A DNA stretch of 64,000 bases from Nematostella vectensis (lineage: Eukaryota > Cnidaria > Anthozoa > Actiniaria > Edwardsiidae), in contig NC_064043.1 of NCBI RefSeq assembly GCF_932526225.1, positions 4,329,501 through 4,393,500 of the forward strand, written 5' to 3'. Under the pieces are notes generated by a model. It was given only the letters and a program-made list of their open reading frames with translations. It was not told the origin of the DNA and did not search any database. This document shows, in pieces, positions 54,901 to 64,000 of the stretch. Position numbers and translations under genes: made by a program. Position 1 is the stretch's first letter; each line of letters begins with the position of its first letter.

Positions 54901-56811
54901 GTGCCGTTCTCCCCACCCCCCTCTTCCCCCTATGGACTCAGATGTCAGAAGAAATGTATGGGAGCTAGATCTGTAATTAACTTCCCTAAAGTGTATTTAT
55001 ATCCCTTCCCCTGAAGACGGCAAGAAAAGTCCTGGATATTCTTCCCTTCGGGGCATATAACTAATATGTGTTTTTACTTACGAGACAGCGAAGAAGAAGA
55101 AGAGCTGCTGACCGTTATCTGAGCTGATGGAAATGATGGTATTCTTGCCAAAGCGACTCATTTCGTTAACTTTGCACCACGCGCTAACGATGAAGTCATG
55201 GCTCGTCTCAATCACGCGACGCGCGGCATCCATCCCACTTTGCCCCGATATCAAGTGGCCGGTCTGGTCGGAGAAGCGATACGCTGGGGTGTTGCTATGG
55301 TGACCGACCGCGCTCGATACGCCTGTAGGAAGGGCATTTGGCAACCCTACCTCTGTAAATAAGTTGATTTCTTTGGGAAGATCTGAAATAATGAGGATAG
55401 ACTCATTAGTAAGTAGATCGTAACTTTCAAAACCATTCTTATAATTGATATTTAGATTTGTTTTACCGATGTCGCTCAATACTCAGGTGATAGCAAGAAC
55501 TTATTCCTGCTTCTTTTCGAGTAAACATAACGATAAAGTTTTCGGCAGTTAGAGTAAGGTACACTGATAGTATAGCTAACCGGCTCCTCACGCTAAAGCT
55601 TCATCACCATACAGTTTGTGCGCAAGAAAAATAATATAATGATGGAAATGATAATGGTGCAGCAAAGAAAAAAAAAACATTAAAAAAATCAAAGGGGTTA
55701 TACCCCTTTTAAAACAGATTTTCTATAAAAAGGCAAGCACAGGCTATATTGCTGAGATGGGAAAGCAAATGGGATTGACAGAATAGTCAGCTAGACGCAA
55801 TCACAGCGGACTTTAAGCAACAGTTGGTGCCGGTTCTAATTAAGTGTGTGCGGAGAGCGCTGTATGGACGCGCCTTGGTTAGCCTTGTCTCACCAAAGAG
55901 AGACATAATCTATCGCGTTTGATGATGCACGCTTTAAAAGAAAAATTGATTGGAAATTATAGGTCCAGATCCGGGGAAAGAGAGATCGAGTGTGCTACTT
56001 GTATCTTCTTATTTCCCCAAAATAGCTACAATAATCGAGACTCAAATTAATGTCTAGAACTAGAATAATCATCAAAAAGGCCATGCTGATTATAAAATAT
56101 TAACAGATTAAGAATGCGGGTAGTAATCTAGACGACAGTTGTCAGCAGGGATGACCATCAGTACAGTACTTGATATCCATGGCTTATTTGCGGTTTTACC
56201 CACAGGTAGTTGATTGAGACGTGATAAGCGTAAGGCATGATGGGAGTTCTAGCTGTGTAAACGACAGGGGCATCAATTATCGTCTCTGTAAAGAGATATT
56301 TCCGAATAAAAGGGTGCAGAATTTTTTCTATACCAAATGTTCCCTTAATCATAGAGCACTTGTGAATTATTGTGCTAGGAATCTAAAGCAAGAGTAGTCG
56401 ATGACAGTTTGAATATATGTTGCTGCTTCACACAAACCCAAAGGTCATTCATCTTACTTGTAACGTTATAGGGCTATTTAAACACGTTGGGATCCTAGCC
56501 GTTATTTCAGAAGAGAAGCTGAAGTTGAGGACTTGCCGAAACAATTGTAATTGTGTGTTCTTGTGTAAATGACCGCCGACCCATGAGAAGATCTCGAAAG
56601 CCATGAACATGTATGCACATGATCTGTTAGTGATAATATCTCCTTTTGAGTACCGTGCATATCTAGGGACATTTGAGGAGCGCATTCAGAAACTTTACAA
56701 CAAAAACTCCAAATCCTTTATATAACGAATGCGATATCGCTTACCGTTTGCTTTAGTCCAGCTTACAATTATAAGAAGTAGCAAGACGGCGTTTCGAGCT
56801 AATACAGCCAT
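48928..56811 (-). CDS. Secreted protein: signal peptide, TSPN/LamG, VWC modules, TIL
   Basis: Extracellular protein of at least 406 residues, seven exons, 5' to 3': 56745-56811 (ATG at 56811), 55082-55382, 53817-54114, 50568-50672, 50168-50284, 49723-49852, 48952-49151. All joins keep phase. Exon 1 is a signal peptide (MAVLARNAVLLLLIIVSW). Exons 2-3 form a thrombospondin N-terminal/laminin-G-like domain (FKTWHKVSMRVQDQ). Exons 4-6 carry VWC modules rich in CxxC. Exon 7 is a TIL module. The combination recalls kielin/chordin-like or NELL proteins, which bind BMP-type ligands; the partner here is unknown. The last exon either splices on at GTACGA (48951) or reads through to a TGA at 48928, adding VRIEKDY; I could not find a following exon. 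Confidence 0.82.
48952..49151 (-). CDS. Exon 7 of the secreted protein: TIL module
   Basis: Reads DQCKPIGKEYNKCGCARTC, CDGQCSEGCFCPRGLVMNED, GKCGSPSTCKCSYKGRVFK. The cysteine pattern (CxPIGKEYNxC, CxRTC, C-EGCFCPxGLV, GKC) is that of trypsin-inhibitor-like cysteine-rich domains, as found in zonadhesin, mucins and BMPER/KCP. The tail CKCSYKGRVFK could open another VWC module. Joins exon 6 as Glu (G plus AG). Confidence 0.88.
49430..49722. repeat. VWC-exon/donor tandem array, about 6 decayed copies
   Basis: Copies of about 42 to 45 bp of the last bases of exon 49723-49852 plus its donor. On minus each reads roughly TGCTGTCCGATATG then CAAAG|GTATACCCC then TCCCCTTCTGTG. Copies sit near 49476, 49517, 49555, 49600, 49643 and 49684. 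About half keep a GT at the donor; others have GC or a shift. The array begins immediately at the true donor (49722). Confidence 0.88.
49723..49852 (-). CDS. Exon 6 of the secreted protein: VWC end
   Basis: Reads MGKITCSPPVCPQPMCASK, then SGETVTLPGTCCPICK. CxxPxCP and the closing CCPxCK motif define the second half of a VWC module. 130 nt, donor AAAG|GTAATA. This exon's end is the seed of the array at 49430-49722. Confidence 0.9.
50168..50284 (-). CDS. Exon 5 of the secreted protein: VWC
   Basis: Reads KGNVFCVHTCPVCKDGDK, then VRLHGDKWHPSNDSCSSCRC and E. CPVC plus W-CxxCxC is the end of one VWC module and the start of the next. 117 nt, both phases 0. Confidence 0.9.
50568..50672 (-). CDS. 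Exon 4 of the secreted protein: first VWC half
   Basis: Reads CQCPSVGGDGCTMDGRGYAN, then GQQWTKDQCNTCQCK. G-W-CxxCxC is a VWC start. 105 nt, both phases 0. Confidence 0.9.
50690..51300. repeat. Long irregular tandem repeat, 4 to 5 copies
   Basis: Units of about 115 to 200 bp sharing CATACATTTGCACTTCTATG, AATAGGGCGTTAATATTG, GATGAAACGAATGGTTTG and TTGATATATTTACACTGTCA. The first two copies are nearly identical (from about 50694 and 50892); later ones are diverged. Confidence 0.85.
51345..53308. repeat. 32-bp minisatellite, about 60 copies
   Basis: Unit GAGTCATATAGGTATTTACC followed by CTATACCCTACT, with GAG/GGG/AGGG and GCATTT/GTATTT/GCCTTT variants. A block of about 350 bp (52240-52590) is repeated at 52590-52930, showing unequal exchange. 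In the intron between exons 3 and 4 of the secreted-protein gene. The CCCTA core resembles telomeric runs only superficially. Confidence 0.97.
53817..54114 (-). CDS. Exon 3 of the secreted protein: TSPN/LamG second half
   Basis: 298 nt, reads SDWQTSRLNIEFTFISSKGS, METIKVTTRRSVDFKTWHKV, IRFYLDDEMVDVRKFGYSF, SNAQLRLAQVYEILMEGTAE. The RxW-HKV...V then D strand pattern is that of thrombospondin-N/laminin-G folds. Donor AAG|GTAAGA, phase 0. Confidence 0.88.
54237..54838. repeat. 20-bp minisatellite, about 30 copies
   Basis: Unit TCTCCCTGTCTATACCCCCG, with variants CACCCTG, ACCACTG and CCCTCG in place of the last bases. C-rich on plus, so the secreted gene's transcript is G-rich here. Open frames (SLSIPPSPCLYP-like) are repeat artefacts. 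Confidence 0.97.
55082..55382 (-). CDS. Exon 2 of the secreted protein: TSPN/LamG first half
   Basis: 301 nt, reads LPKEINLFTEVGLPNALPTG, AYRFSDQTGHLISGQSGMD, IETSHDFIVSAWCKVNEMSR, KNTIISISSDNGQQLFFFFA. Similar to the N-terminal TSPN region of NELL/KCP-type proteins (ligand name, then DFIVSAW as the F-hydrophobic strand). Joins exon 1 as Asp (G plus AT). Confidence 0.87.
56745..56811 (-). CDS. Exon 1 of the secreted protein: signal peptide
   Basis: ATG at 56811, then AVLARNAVLLLLIIVSWTKA and N, a short positively charged start and a hydrophobic core with A-x-A-like cleavage context (WTKAN). Donor AACG|GTAAGC. Start chosen as the first ATG giving a signal peptide in phase with exon 2. Confidence 0.85.
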
Positions 56812-56829
56812 GTTAGCACAAGATCTGTG

Positions 56830-57540
56830 TTGTATCTTTACCAGAGATGCCCACTGATTATTTCCCTCAAAGTGAACGTGAGTGTCGCTTGCTTGATCGA
56901 GTGTCTGCTTGCTCTCTCCTGCTGATACCTTTAGAGTCTGCTAGCGTCCCGTGAGGGGATAAGCTCTATTTCAGCGCGCGGTAGGATAGAGGCGTGGTTT
57001 GCTGTGACGCATATCCGATGACAAATATTTATGCTGGTGGCTATTTCAAGCGCTAATACTCGGAGCTCTGGTATCTCCAGTATGTATAGTAAGGGCTTTA
57101 AAAGATTCCGGAACTTTCCTTTTGCGCAACGTGACATAGTCTGTGACGTGTGTCGGAGTGTCACACGATTTCCTCGATTTCGCCATTATAGATGTAAGCA
57201 ACGAGAAACATATAAGATCCAGGGAAAAAGACTTTCCCCGAAGAACACTCAATTATTTACCCTGGTCCCAGAGCCTCGAACGTCCCTCTATTTAGTGGCC
57301 TAGAGACGTTCGAGGCTCTGGAACCAGGGTATCAATCATTTTGCAACAGACTCCGAAAGAACCATCTCATAGTCACGGGTTAAAAAAATACACCAGACAA
57401 AAATCTACTTTCATATTTACTTTCATAAACGTATCCTACCATATGGTCTCCGTATCACTCCCCCCCCCGCCCTTAAAAAAACACACTAATTGTTCGCCAT
57501 TGTTAATAAAAATCTCGGGTCATTCGTATGTTCAAAGTTA
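56830..57540. other. 5' flank of the secreted-protein gene
   Basis: No coding exon recognised. Contains the short palindromic element at 57258-57331. The promoter of the secreted-protein gene should lie in the first part, but no clear TATA box was seen. Confidence 0.45.
57258..57331. mobile_element. 74-bp palindromic MITE-like element
   Basis: Arms TACCCTGGTCCCAGAGCCTC then GAACGTC on the left and GACGTTCGAGGCTCTGGAAC then CAGGGTA on the right, with a 16-base centre (CCTCTATTTAGTGGCC). The TA ends suggest a TA target as in Tc1/mariner MITEs. Confidence 0.8.
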
Positions 57541-59466
57541 GCAGCCAAGCCAGTCAGTGGTTGAGGACTTTGATCGCTCGAATTTCACGGAGAAATCATA
57601 TTTCTCAACGATTGCTGATAAACTGAGGATTAATTTGGCCAAGGTGCCTTTTTGTCTCTCTAAACTTGTGAGCTTTGTGGAATCACGGAAAGACCCGAAT
57701 GATTTTTTCTCGGTTCCTGCTATAACAAGTACACAGGTAGCCCGCATAATAATGAAGATCAACCCAAACAAAGCATTTGGTATCGACAAGATCAGTGCTC
57801 GTTTATTGCGAATTCCTGCTATTGCACCGAGTATAGCCAAGCTGATTAATCTATCTCTGTCTAGTGGAACGTTTCCCAAAAGATGGAAGTTGGCTAAAGT
57901 TACCCCGTTGTTCAAGAAAGGCGATCGAACTGATCCAAGTAACTACCGTCCCATCTCGATTCTTTCAGTCTTGTCCAAGGTTATTGAGCGGCATGTGCAT
58001 GATTCTCTGTACACCTATCTCAATGACAACAGCCTTCTCTACTCGAGGCAGTCTGATTTCCGGAAACATCACAACACTGAAATAGCTCTGATAAAGATAG
58101 TGGATGAGCTACTCTTCAACCTCGACAATGATAAGGTGTCGGGCATGGTGCTCGTGGACTACACTAAGGCATTTGACATGGTGAATCATGAATTGCTACT
58201 ACAAAAGCTAAAGGCGTATGGGGTTGTTAACAAAGAGCTATTATGGTACCGTTCGTATTTGTCGAACAGGCGACAGGTCGTTAAAGGGGACGGTAAAGTT
58301 TCGTCGGAAATGCAGATCAATCATGGAGTTCCTCAAGGATTTATATTAGGGCTGCTTTTCTTCCTGTTGTTCATAAACGACTTGCCCTTGCACGTTTCTT
58401 CTGAAGTAGACCTTTACGCCGACGACACCACAGTCTCTGCTGCAGCTGACGTCACCAATCTACACCTTCTCAATGACTCTCTCAACATGTCACTGGGGGA
58501 GATTGAGTCTTGGGCGAACGCCAACAAGCTCCTGCTCAACGAGAAGAAGACGAAGGTCTTGACGATCACGGGAAAGCGTCTGGCTTCAAAGACAAGCGTT
58601 AATCTGTCTGTCAAGGCGGGAAATGGCGCAATAGCACTAGATAATGTCCCGAGTGCAACGCTACTTGGACTCGATTTAGATAGCGAACTTTCGTTTGATG
58701 GACATGTTGAAAAGATTTGTAAAAAAGTGGCCTCTCGTATCGCAATTTTAAGAAAAATAAGATCGTTTTTGCCGTTAGCTCAACGCAAGCAAATTTATGA
58801 TGCGTTAATACAACCAATTTTTAATTATGGCAGCGCAGTATGGAGCGTGTGAAACAACGAATCTTTATATAGAATTTTTTAAGTTACAAAAGCGCGCAGC
58901 TAGACTAACTCTTTTTGCGGAACCGCGCGCACCCTCTGTGGAACTTTTTAATAGACTTGGCTGGATTCCTATATATGAACATTCTAAAATTAGTAAGTGC
59001 GCTCTTGTACATAAACGGATACACGGTAACGTACCTTTATTTTTAAGCGAGCATCTGAATCTTAATAGTTTTGTACATAGTAGATCCACCCGCTATGCAA
59101 ATTTTAATATACGCTGTCCAAAATACAGTAGGGAGACAGAAGGCGGGCGCACTTTTTCCGTTTCTGCCACCCGCCTTTGGAACAGTCTCCCTATTACAAC
59201 AAGGCGAATCGAACAACCTGGGCCCTTCAAGAAATCTCTAAGAGATAGGGCGTTTTCGGAGCAGCGTCTTTTGCACCATTTTATCATATAATTTTTGTTA
59301 TTTATTGTTAATTTTTAATATAGTATTTTTAGAATTTTTATAACATAGTCGGATTTGTATATATTATACATTTAAGGGAGGGCCACAAGTTTATTAGCTA
59401 TGCTATTATGTGTCACCCTCATTTAAAATAAAGTCTTTATTATTATTATTATTATTATTATTATCC
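57541..59466 (+). pseudogene. 5'-truncated CR1/L2-like LINE
   Basis: Reverse transcriptase on plus. Conserved blocks: INPNKAFGIDKISARLL, PLFKKGDRTDPSNYRPISIL, MVLVDYTKAFDMVNHELLL, HGVPQGFILGLLFFLLFIND and the active-site YADDTT. A frame is open from 57541 to 58852, where it stops after SAVWSV. The C-terminal block continues in another frame (58827-59291: RAARLTLFAEPRAPSVELFN, WNSLPITTRRIEQPGPFKKS). It ends in a (TTA)n tail at 59437-59464. No endonuclease part; the upstream frame is closed by TAG at 57539. Recently decayed. Confidence 0.92.
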
Positions 59467-59469
59467 TGT

Positions 59470-60085
59470 GGCAACCAAGGGACGTCTCTCGGGCCACTCC
59501 CCCGCGGCTCATCCCCCGCCTGTGTGCCAATATCATGCTTGGCGGAAGGAGGAAGTTTTAAATCACGCATGACATTTTACGTCGTGACCAAGCCAAGGAT
59601 TAAGTACAAGATACTATCATCTCCGGTATCACGACGATAAAATGTATCTGGTCATCTAATCCACTTAGACTTTTCCTTCCTTGATATAGAACGAAATTGA
59701 GCGCGATAAGGAATGTCGTAATATTAATGATTTGCTGTGCGTTAATTGTGAGTTCTGAGAAAATAATTCCACATAGTAGATTTTGATGATAGAAAACAAT
59801 TACTTTGCAATGTTTTGATTTACACTTTGGGGAAAGCTGTGGTACAGGCAGTATATGGGGGCGGCTGGACAATCTCGAAATCACTCTTTTCCATAAAAGG
59901 TTTAAATAGATCTTAGTTAATCTGAACAATGTATATCATTTTTTATCATAATCTCCTTCCCATTTGGCATAGCACTACCACAGTTTGGGAATAATTATCA
60001 GTTTTTATATCTATTTGTCATGATACTGGTTTAACTGTCATACTTGAAGGAGTTTTGTCAAGAGTACTACGGGCGTGACTCTGAT
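59470..60085. other. Non-coding stretch
   Basis: No recognisable gene or repeat between the LINE tail and the 21-bp array. Short open frames lack any similarity I recognise. Confidence 0.5.
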
Positions 60086-60437
60086 ACTATCCAAGATGAC
60101 TCTGTACTATTCGGGACAGACTCGGTACTATTCGGAAGTGATACGGTACTATTTGTGAGTGACAGGCCATATTCGGGAGTGACTAGGTGCTATTCGGAAG
60201 TGACTCGGCACTAATCGGGAGCGACTCGATACTAATAGGGAGTGACTCAGTACTATTCGGGAGCGACTCGATACTAATCGGGAGTGTCTCGGCACTATTC
60301 GGGAGCGACTCGATACTAATCGGAAGTGACTCGGCACTATTCGGGAGCAACTCGATACTAATCGGGAGTGACTCGATACTAATCGGGAGTGACTCGGTAC
60401 TAATCGGGAGTGACTCGATACTAATCGGGAGTGACTT
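60085..60437. repeat. 21-bp minisatellite, about 16 copies
   Basis: Unit GACTCGGTACTAATCGGGAG plus T. Variants alternate between CTAATC and CTATTC and between GGTA, GATA and GCA. A 42-bp two-unit period is visible in 60210-60360. Confidence 0.95.
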
Positions 60438-60439
60438 TC

Positions 60440-61860
60440 TAAAATATATCTATAGAGGCTGTCCGGTGGTTTCTTCCTACGTAAATATAATACTAAAAGC
60501 TATGAATGACAAAAATGACACAAGAAAAAAAAATACTGCACGTTTTACACTGAAATTTCAAAAAAAACAGTTTATACAGAAGGAAACAAAGAAAAAAAAG
60601 AAAACTTATCATTATGGCCGAGGATCGACCTTTTTTTTCTGGAAAATAAATATAAAGGAAGACCATATATCCAGACGTGGCGCTGAATCACCGTATGGCA
60701 GCAAAAGCTTTATGGCCAGGCCGGAGATTTCGGCCCCAACACCGCTATCTAGCGAACTGTACAACACAAAGGAACCTGAGGTACCCGCGCATTAATGGGG
60801 AGACAATAACCAGATTCCTAGCCCTGTCTTATACGGTTACGCGACGCACAGCTCGCTGTGACAAAAATATCAATGTCTATTAGGGCGCCCTAGGTCTCAA
60901 AGGAGCCAAATACCTCTTTATAACTAAAAAATATGCGACTTGCCTAACAGAGCTACACCGTCATACTGGCTCTGTTTGCTGTGAAACTTAGGTGTAGATT
61001 AATCGGTGTGCTAGAGTCGTATCGTTCTGGTTCGGTTGAGTCTCAACCATTCAGCGGTTCCATAGTAAAAGAGGCCTAAGACTACCGAAAGGTTCTTGGC
61101 TAGCCTTGTCAGTGTATACTCCGTCGTTTGTCATTAGAAATTGGATCAATAAGAGCACATCATGACTGAAATTATTTTGGCGAGCTTCTAGATTTTGTGT
61201 GCCATGCCATTTTGTATCCATGGTAAACGCAGGAATCTTTCTGAATCTGCCAGCTTGGAGAACTTCCAAAAGATTGTGTTAAAACGAGCAAACAAGCGAT
61301 GCCTTTATCTTAAATAATAAGCAAATAAACACCGATACATATGCAAAATGAGCACCGCTACAAAGATCGCGTACAAAGATTAATTGCCCAAACCAGGGCG
61401 GTTAGGTAGGGTGTAAGGGGAGGGGAGGGGAGACTAACGGAACCTCGTTCGCTAATTTTAATTACAATTTGGTTTAGAATATGAAATTTGAATTTAAAAA
61501 TATCATTCCTAGACTTGTCTATCCGAAATGTTTCCATTTATGGTAAAATAATGCTATACCAAACTGTGTGCGCTCTAAAATACGAGCATTTTCATCACAG
61601 CGGTCGCGACAACAATTTATGCAAATTTTAAATTTTGCACTAAAAACGTGAGTGATCAAAAAATCACTAATGCATCAATCTCTTAAAAGAACTGCTTTGT
61701 TACGTCTACAAAAATAGCTTTCTTTCAACCGAATAAGGCTCAGAGCATTTTACATGAGACTTATAATTTGTGACTGCTAGGGTGGCAGTGTTCTGATTAT
61801 ATTTGCGAAACCGAGCCCAGGGGTGGGAGGAGCTTTCCCTTTTAAAGCGGAACCTCGTGT
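60440..61860. other. Non-coding stretch
   Basis: Nothing recognisable. An open frame of about 200 codons at 60187-60795 is half translation of the 21-bp array (SDSILIG repeats) and half AT-rich sequence, and is not credible as a gene. Confidence 0.5.
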
Positions 61861-61862
61861 TT

Positions 61863-62043
61863 AGCCCTGTGCAAACTGCGCCAGCACCGGCCAGCATTGC
61901 TGGCGAATTCTCGCTCGACTGACCACAAGACAAAGGAAATGTCAGAAAGTCCATTTCACGTTTTGACCTTTTCTTTGTCCTATAGTCAGTCAAGCGAAAA
62001 CTCGCCAGCAATGCTGGCAGGTGCAGACAGTTTGCACGGGGCT
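61863..62043. mobile_element. 181-bp fold-back element
   Basis: Arms of about 75 bp: left AGCCCTGTGCAAACTG, then GGCCAGCATTGCTGGCGA, then GACTGACCACAAGACAAAG. Reversed right arm: AGCCCCGTGCAAACTG, then TGCCAGCATTGCTGGCGA, then GACTGACTATAGGACAAAG. Each arm itself holds the palindrome CCAGCATTGCTGG. No coding capacity. Confidence 0.8.
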
Positions 62044-62049
62044 TTTAAG

Positions 62050-64000
62050 ACCGTAGCGAGACGAGTAGGATGTGAGTGAGACGAGTAGGTCGTGAGTAGG
62101 AAGCAGACGAGTTATTAAAATAATGTGAATTATCCATCTACTAATCAATGAAATGCCTCGACGCCCTTATCGGTGCGATTCTTGCCCTGCGCATGCGCAA
62201 CAAGAGAAATCCCTTGAGGCTAGTAAGCGTGCAGATTTCTTTAACTTAGGTGGGATTTTTGGGATAACTAACGATAACCTTTTTCATGGCTAAGTTAAAA
62301 TTTCATTTTTTTGTATATCCTTGAATATTTTTTTCCAATATAATATATTGTTTTTTAAATAAAAACAAAGCAAAAATAAAACGAGTTTTATGATATTTTG
62401 AATTGCGTTATAACTAAATGAACTCTAGATATTGACTATTGGAGGGAAAATAAAACAAATGAATGAAAAACTAATTCTGAGAAATATTTGAAAGGAGAGA
62501 AACCATTCTTATACCAACAAAAAGCAGGATTCCCTATAGTTCACGTGTCAACATATTTATTGAAGTTGGCGGAAATGTTGTGAAAAATGAACCTCGAGGC
62601 GTATTGTCTTCTTGCTCTTTCATTTTCAGTTGCCAATGTCATGCTGTCTAAATAAATTAAACTTACCTGCAAATCAGTAATGAAAAATACTCCTTGTTAT
62701 AATAAAATAATCTGTTTAAAGAGTAAAGTTTATTAATATAGCAAGCAGAATATACCGACTGGTTAACTTTCTGCAATGAATAGAAGATTGAATTAAAAGA
62801 AGAAGATTTGAAGATTGAATAGAAACTTGCCGAAAAATTAATATACTTCGTTGTTAATAGAATTTCAAGTTGATCAAGTGAGACTCTGAAGTTCATTTTC
62901 CCGTTCTGCTTGGAGCAGGTGTTCTTGTATGGTCTTGCTAGATAACCTTAAAATTCGCTTGATCAATTCTTTGCACATTTCGCGCCAGGACTTTTTCCCG
63001 CCTAAAATACGACGCACGCGCGCTTTCAAGGTTCTGGGTAACATTTTAGCCAAAGGGGCGATTATATGCCAGCCACTTCAAGTTCTTCCCCAAGTTTTCA
63101 TCATATTTGATATTTGCTTTGGGTAAACAATATGCCTTTACAGCCATTTCCGTTTAGCAGTTGAAGCAAACTTAACATCGAGATGTTCCATTTTGTGAAA
63201 GCGTTTGAAAAGAACTTTTCACTCAGTGTGCTGAGAAATGTATGTGCTATATTCGAAGATGTGAATTCCAAACCAGATTGCTTTTATATCTTTTGATAGA
63301 GACCCCCTCGAACTTATTTATTTCATTTGATAAAAGATCTTCCAGATATATGTTTTTATATAATGTAATGAAATCGGTACGAGCGAATATATATATATAT
63401 ATATATATTTTTACAAAATGTTTGTTGTGAAAAAATGTTTTGAAAACACGGCGCATAAAGAACAATATTGTACAAAATAACATTTATATTGTAGTGTGTA
63501 ATCCACGGACGGCACCAATTAGCGCAAAAGATAACGAGATCAAAACTAACTTAGAGTGGACTTCGGCCACACTAAAGCTCATCGTATCAAGCTTTGCCTT
63601 ATATTTATAATCCTGATTTGCAAAATCTTAGCGAAGGGCAAATCAAGGCAGAAGACTGAGTAGGGAATCTAGGCGAGCAAGATGATATCTCGTTTCTTTT
63701 GCGTGTTGAATACGCATTTTCAGCGTTCGTTAGGCACTACGCACTTAGTGTGTTGACAAGAAATAAGGCTTGTCTCGAACCTGTCGCGAGACCACAACCT
63801 TGAAAGTCTCTGTAGTTGACATTCTTGAGTCCCTACATGTAAAACTGTAATCGCTTTACAAGTGCATTCAAAATGTCCTAAACTAACATTAGCAAACGTG
63901 TCAAAGACGCGCAATTTTCGCCAAAACAAGACGAGCATAAGGAATTTAAATTTATTTTATTTGCTCCTCAGGAATTGTTACGTGCTTCAAGGCTCTGGGA
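62050..64000. other. AT-rich right edge, no gene seen
   Basis: No exon or transposon protein recognised. A (AT)n run lies at about 63387-63408. The last 20 bases (TGCTTCAAGGCTCTGGGA) resemble one arm of the palindromic element at 57258-57331 and may be the start of another copy cut by the window edge. Confidence 0.45.

Noticed and set aside
60187-60795. 202-codon open frame
   Set aside because: Half is the 21-bp array (SDSILIG repeats) and the rest has no similarity and AT-rich codon use.

Overview
This window is intron-rich metazoan DNA. Three genes could be rebuilt exon by exon on the minus strand from protein similarity, GT/AG splice sites and reading-phase continuity. The short, well-conserved exons, the density of tandem arrays, the hAT-type and LINE elements and the AT-rich background suggest an invertebrate, most like a sea anemone or other cnidarian. 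That placement is inference; no species marker was seen.

Layout. (1) 1979-16443, minus: a PDE2-type cyclic nucleotide phosphodiesterase with two GAF domains. 26 exons are located; the 3' catalytic exons lie beyond the left edge, and at least one GAF-A exon plus one short link were not found. (2) 19133-39199, minus: a complete ten-exon ABCC (MRP4-like) transporter. The exons sum to 3870 nt, a 1289-residue protein plus stop. (3) 48928/48952-56811, minus: a secreted, cysteine-rich protein with signal peptide, thrombospondin N-terminal/laminin-G domain, VWC modules and a TIL module. The spans 16.4-19.1 kb, 39.2-48.9 kb and 56.8-64 kb hold no gene I can support except mobile-element remains.

Mobile DNA. 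A decayed 2.7 kb hAT-like element with a BED-finger transposase pseudogene sits in transporter intron 8. A 7.6 kb element with CAGGGTTCGTGC termini, a 5-bp target duplication and a second decayed transposase fills intron 7. A 5'-truncated LINE lies at 57.5-59.5 kb, LINE 3' fragments at 26 and 44 kb, and at least seven small inverted-repeat (MITE-like) elements are scattered throughout. About ten minisatellites, with units of 20 to 91 bp, occupy several kilobases, mostly inside introns.

Most notable: in two unrelated genes (transporter exon 8 and the VWC exon of the secreted protein) a tandem array is built from the 3' end of a coding exon together with its own splice donor, so the gene carries a row of alternative 5' splice sites. 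In the transporter the unit is 90 bp, in frame and open, so each skipped donor would insert 30 residues. The transporter also has degenerate signature motifs in both nucleotide-binding domains, a Q-loop Gln to Lys change in NBD2 and a displaced H-loop His in NBD1, which suggests non-standard ATPase behaviour.

The three genes show no sign of working in one pathway. PDE2 hydrolyses cAMP/cGMP and MRP4-type transporters can export cyclic nucleotides, so their adjacency is suggestive but unproven.
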